NCBI GenBank assembly: GCA_017302035.1
Contig: JAFLEA010000011.1
Location: 1 to 64,000, forward strand
Origin: Lysobacterales bacterium
Lineage (GTDB): Bacteria; Pseudomonadota; Gammaproteobacteria; Xanthomonadales; Xanthomonadaceae
DNA: 64,000 nt
Reading direction: 5' to 3'
In this document: one piece after another, positions 62,769 through 64,000 of the stretch
How positions within the stretch are numbered: the stretch's first letter is position 1
How the letters are laid out: each line of letters opens with the position of its first letter
Notes under the pieces: generated by a model
What the model saw: the letters and a program-made list of their open reading frames with translations, nothing else
Told to the model about the DNA's origin: nothing
Database searches by the model: none
Translations under genes and position numbers: made by a program

Positions 62769-63180
62769 AGTCCTCTCCCGGCAGCATCAGGGTCAGGACC
62801 GGCTCGCCCCTGTCGCCACCCGACACCACCAGCCGGAACAGCTGGGCCCGGGGTGCCGTTGCCTTCCCATCCACGGGCACCATCAGCGCCTCAAACTCGA
62901 CGACCGCCGCGCCCGCTTGCGCTGCGCCTTGTGCCGCCATGCGCGCCAGGGACAGGACATCGTGTAGCCGGCCATCGGTGGACTGTCCGGTGGCATCGGG
63001 CTTGCGGGCCTCGGTTGCTTCGGTCCACTGGACGGAAAGCCAGACCGCCTCGGTGCACGCCAGCGGTATCTTGAAGCCGTAGGGTCGGGCTTGTGCGGTC
63101 AAATCGACCAGCACCCCATCGGCCAGAGCTTGGGCGCGGGTATAGATGGAAATGGGTTCGCCCCAGAAGGTGTCGTTCAT
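62767..63180 (-). CDS. DUF6573-like protein
   Basis: 137 residues. Start MNDTFWGEPISIYTRAQALA, middle GVLVDLTAQARPYGFKIPLA, end EPVLTLMLPGED; a layout I recognise from short proteins widespread on plasmids and ICEs (DUF6573). Role unknown. ATG at 63180 touches the stop of the next gene to the right. Confidence 0.8.
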   Translation of the reverse strand: MNDTFWGEPISIYTRAQALADGVLVDLTAQARPYGFKIPLACTEAVWLSVQWTEATEARKPDATGQSTDGRLHDVLSLARMAAQGAAQAGAAVVEFEALMVPVDGKATAPRAQLFRLVVSGGDRGEPVLTLMLPGED

Positions 63181-63452
63181 CAGTGCCTCGTATCGGTGGT
63201 GTGGTGCCGCTGGAAGTAGCCATCCAGCCAGCAACGGGCGGCGTGGTCGCCGCGGTGGTATGCGATTTCAGAGGCCCAGAAGTTCAGTGGCCAGTCCAGG
63301 CCGAAGGGCACCTGCTGGGCGTACTGACGGGCCAGGAACCGTAGTTGCTCCATGTCCTCGACCGAGGAGCCCGGAAAGGGCATGACCGAGCAGGCCGTGG
63401 GCGAGACTCGACGCACGTATCCCTGCTCGATGGGTCCGGTTCTTCGCCTCAT
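63180..63452 (-). CDS. Unknown small protein of the element
   Basis: 90 residues: VEDMEQLRFLARQYAQQVPF, LDWPLNFWASEIAYHRGDHA, RCWLDGYFQRHHTTDTRH. Aromatic-rich, no known domain. It shares one base with the DUF6573-like start on its left and overlaps the 92-residue gene on its right by 4 bp. Confidence 0.6.
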   Translation of the reverse strand: MRRRTGPIEQGYVRRVSPTACSVMPFPGSSVEDMEQLRFLARQYAQQVPFGLDWPLNFWASEIAYHRGDHAARCWLDGYFQRHHTTDTRH

Positions 63453-63727
63453 GCGGCCACCTGCTTGGCTTCCCAGCGCTTGAACCATGCAAGGCTCAAC
63501 TCATCGATGGACTCACCCTGGACCTTGAAGTCCAGCGCGCCCTGTCGCAGGCCATCCACTATCAGGTCGTCCGCCCAGTAGCCGCTATCGGGCTCCCAGA
63601 CCTCTCCGTCTGCATCGGTACGTCGTACCTGCTCAATGGCGCTGGCGATGTCTTCGGCTTCCACCGAAATCGTTGCCGTGTGCGGCACGATCTTGGCGAG
63701 GCGAATGTCGAATGTGTACTTGGCCAT
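63449..63727 (-). CDS. Unknown small protein of the element
   Basis: 92 residues, acidic: YTFDIRLAKIVPHTATISVE, EDIASAIEQVRRTDADGEVW, LDFKVQGESIDELSLAWFKR. Beta-alpha pattern, no family known. Chained by overlaps to its neighbours. Unknown role. Confidence 0.6.
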   Translation of the reverse strand: MAKYTFDIRLAKIVPHTATISVEAEDIASAIEQVRRTDADGEVWEPDSGYWADDLIVDGLRQGALDFKVQGESIDELSLAWFKRWEAKQVAA

Positions 63728-63957
63728 CAGTTGGCCTCCTTCTGCCAGAACCAGAACGACTCGACGAACTGCTCCACGGTCTTGCCCTCGATGGGGCCGG
63801 AAGCCAGCAAGCTTCCAGCCACCGACTCGATGCGCAGACGGTTCTTCTTCTCGGTGATGACCACGCCCAAAGTCTTGCCCTTGCGTACGATCCGGCCGTC
63901 CTCGGCCAGGTGGGCGTCGTAGGCAGTCAATGCCTGCTGCCAGGAGCTGAGGTCCAT
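63727..63957 (-). CDS. Unknown small protein of the element
   Basis: 76 residues: SSWQQALTAYDAHLAEDGRI, RKGKTLGVVITEKKNRLRIE, VEQFVESFWFWQKEAN. Probably alpha/beta. Ribosome site TAGGAGA lies 5 bp before the ATG at 63957, so this may be the first gene of the overlapping chain going left. Its promoter is near or beyond the window edge. Confidence 0.6.
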   Translation of the reverse strand: MDLSSWQQALTAYDAHLAEDGRIVRKGKTLGVVITEKKNRLRIESVAGSLLASGPIEGKTVEQFVESFWFWQKEAN

Positions 63958-64000
63958 TGTTGGTCTCCTACCGGGGACATGCCCCCGCGATGTTTCCGGA

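Larger units (their letters stand above)
38916..64000. mobile_element. Integrative and conjugative element (left part, right end outside window)
   Basis: Evidence: an interrupted chromosomal gene at the left edge; a tyrosine integrase at the junction; MobF relaxase, coupling ATPase, second large ATPase, L,D-transpeptidase-like protein, partition-like genes and an Xre/ImmA regulator pair; many small tightly packed leftward genes with shared promoters. Mating-pore genes of VirB type are not seen in the 25 kb available. A low-copy plasmid integrated by the integrase is an equivalent description. Confidence 0.85.

Overview
The window is GC-rich DNA from a gammaproteobacterium. Gene content and order point to Xanthomonadaceae (Lysobacter, Luteimonas, Stenotrophomonas or Xanthomonas type): kynA divergent from a branched-chain 2-oxoacid dehydrogenase operon, adjacent coaX and birA, phoP-phoQ, an hppD-hmgA pair with a divergent MarR gene, and a long tryptophanyl-tRNA synthetase. 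I cannot name the genus from sequence alone.

Layout. (1) 1-21.4 kb is ordinary chromosome: a six-gene Mrp Na+/H+ antiporter operon whose first gene is cut by the window edge, a cation/Ca2+ exchanger, tyrosine catabolism (hppD, hmgA) with a divergent MarR regulator, a peptide transporter, kynA, an E1alpha-E1beta-E2 operon, a metallo-beta-lactamase-fold hydrolase, trpS, small stress proteins and arginase. (2) About 21.5-28.74 kb is a decayed genomic island at the 3' end of a tRNA-Thr(TGT) gene. It has a truncated tyrosine recombinase, phage-like debris, a lipoprotein gene broken by an amber codon, and a Panacea-domain/membrane-protein pair that looks like a toxin-antitoxin locus. (3) 28.74-38.5 kb returns to core chromosome: tRNA-Thr, a SPOR-like protein, coaX, a birA without its DNA-binding domain, an MtfA-like peptidase, phoQ/phoP, a CtlX-like hydrolase, dusA and secreted proteins of unknown function. 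(4) 38.92-64.0 kb is the left part of an integrative and conjugative element (ICE) inserted inside a HAD-hydrolase gene. Only the C-terminal part of that gene remains at the junction. The far end of the element is outside the window.

How the ICE is built. A tyrosine integrase lies at the junction. Then come an ankyrin protein with a MobF relaxase-helicase, an Xre/ImmA-type regulator pair followed directly by a TraD/VirD4 coupling ATPase, an L,D-transpeptidase-like protein in an operon with a second large membrane ATPase, a proline-rich membrane protein, a likely ribbon-helix-helix accessory protein, a convergent HNH/HEPN nuclease pair, and a ParA module. Many tiny genes of unknown function are chained by 1-14 bp overlaps. 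No recognisable VirB-type mating-pore gene is visible here.

Structure not explained by the genes. Six leftward ICE operons share one promoter design: TTGCC(A/G), 16 bp, then a hexamer with A at position 2 and T at position 6. The spacer usually carries an ACAGC(A/T) block. In four of the six, a (C/T)TCGCA box lies exactly 10 bp upstream. Three loci around parA carry GATATC boxes repeated at exact 10-bp steps. A 450-bp intergenic region carries four direct GGCGGTA(A/G) repeats and one inverted copy. Another intergenic region (48.4-48.5 kb) holds nested palindromes next to a leftward terminator. Together with the Panacea pair and the HNH/HEPN pair, these are the best candidates for undescribed biology in the window.
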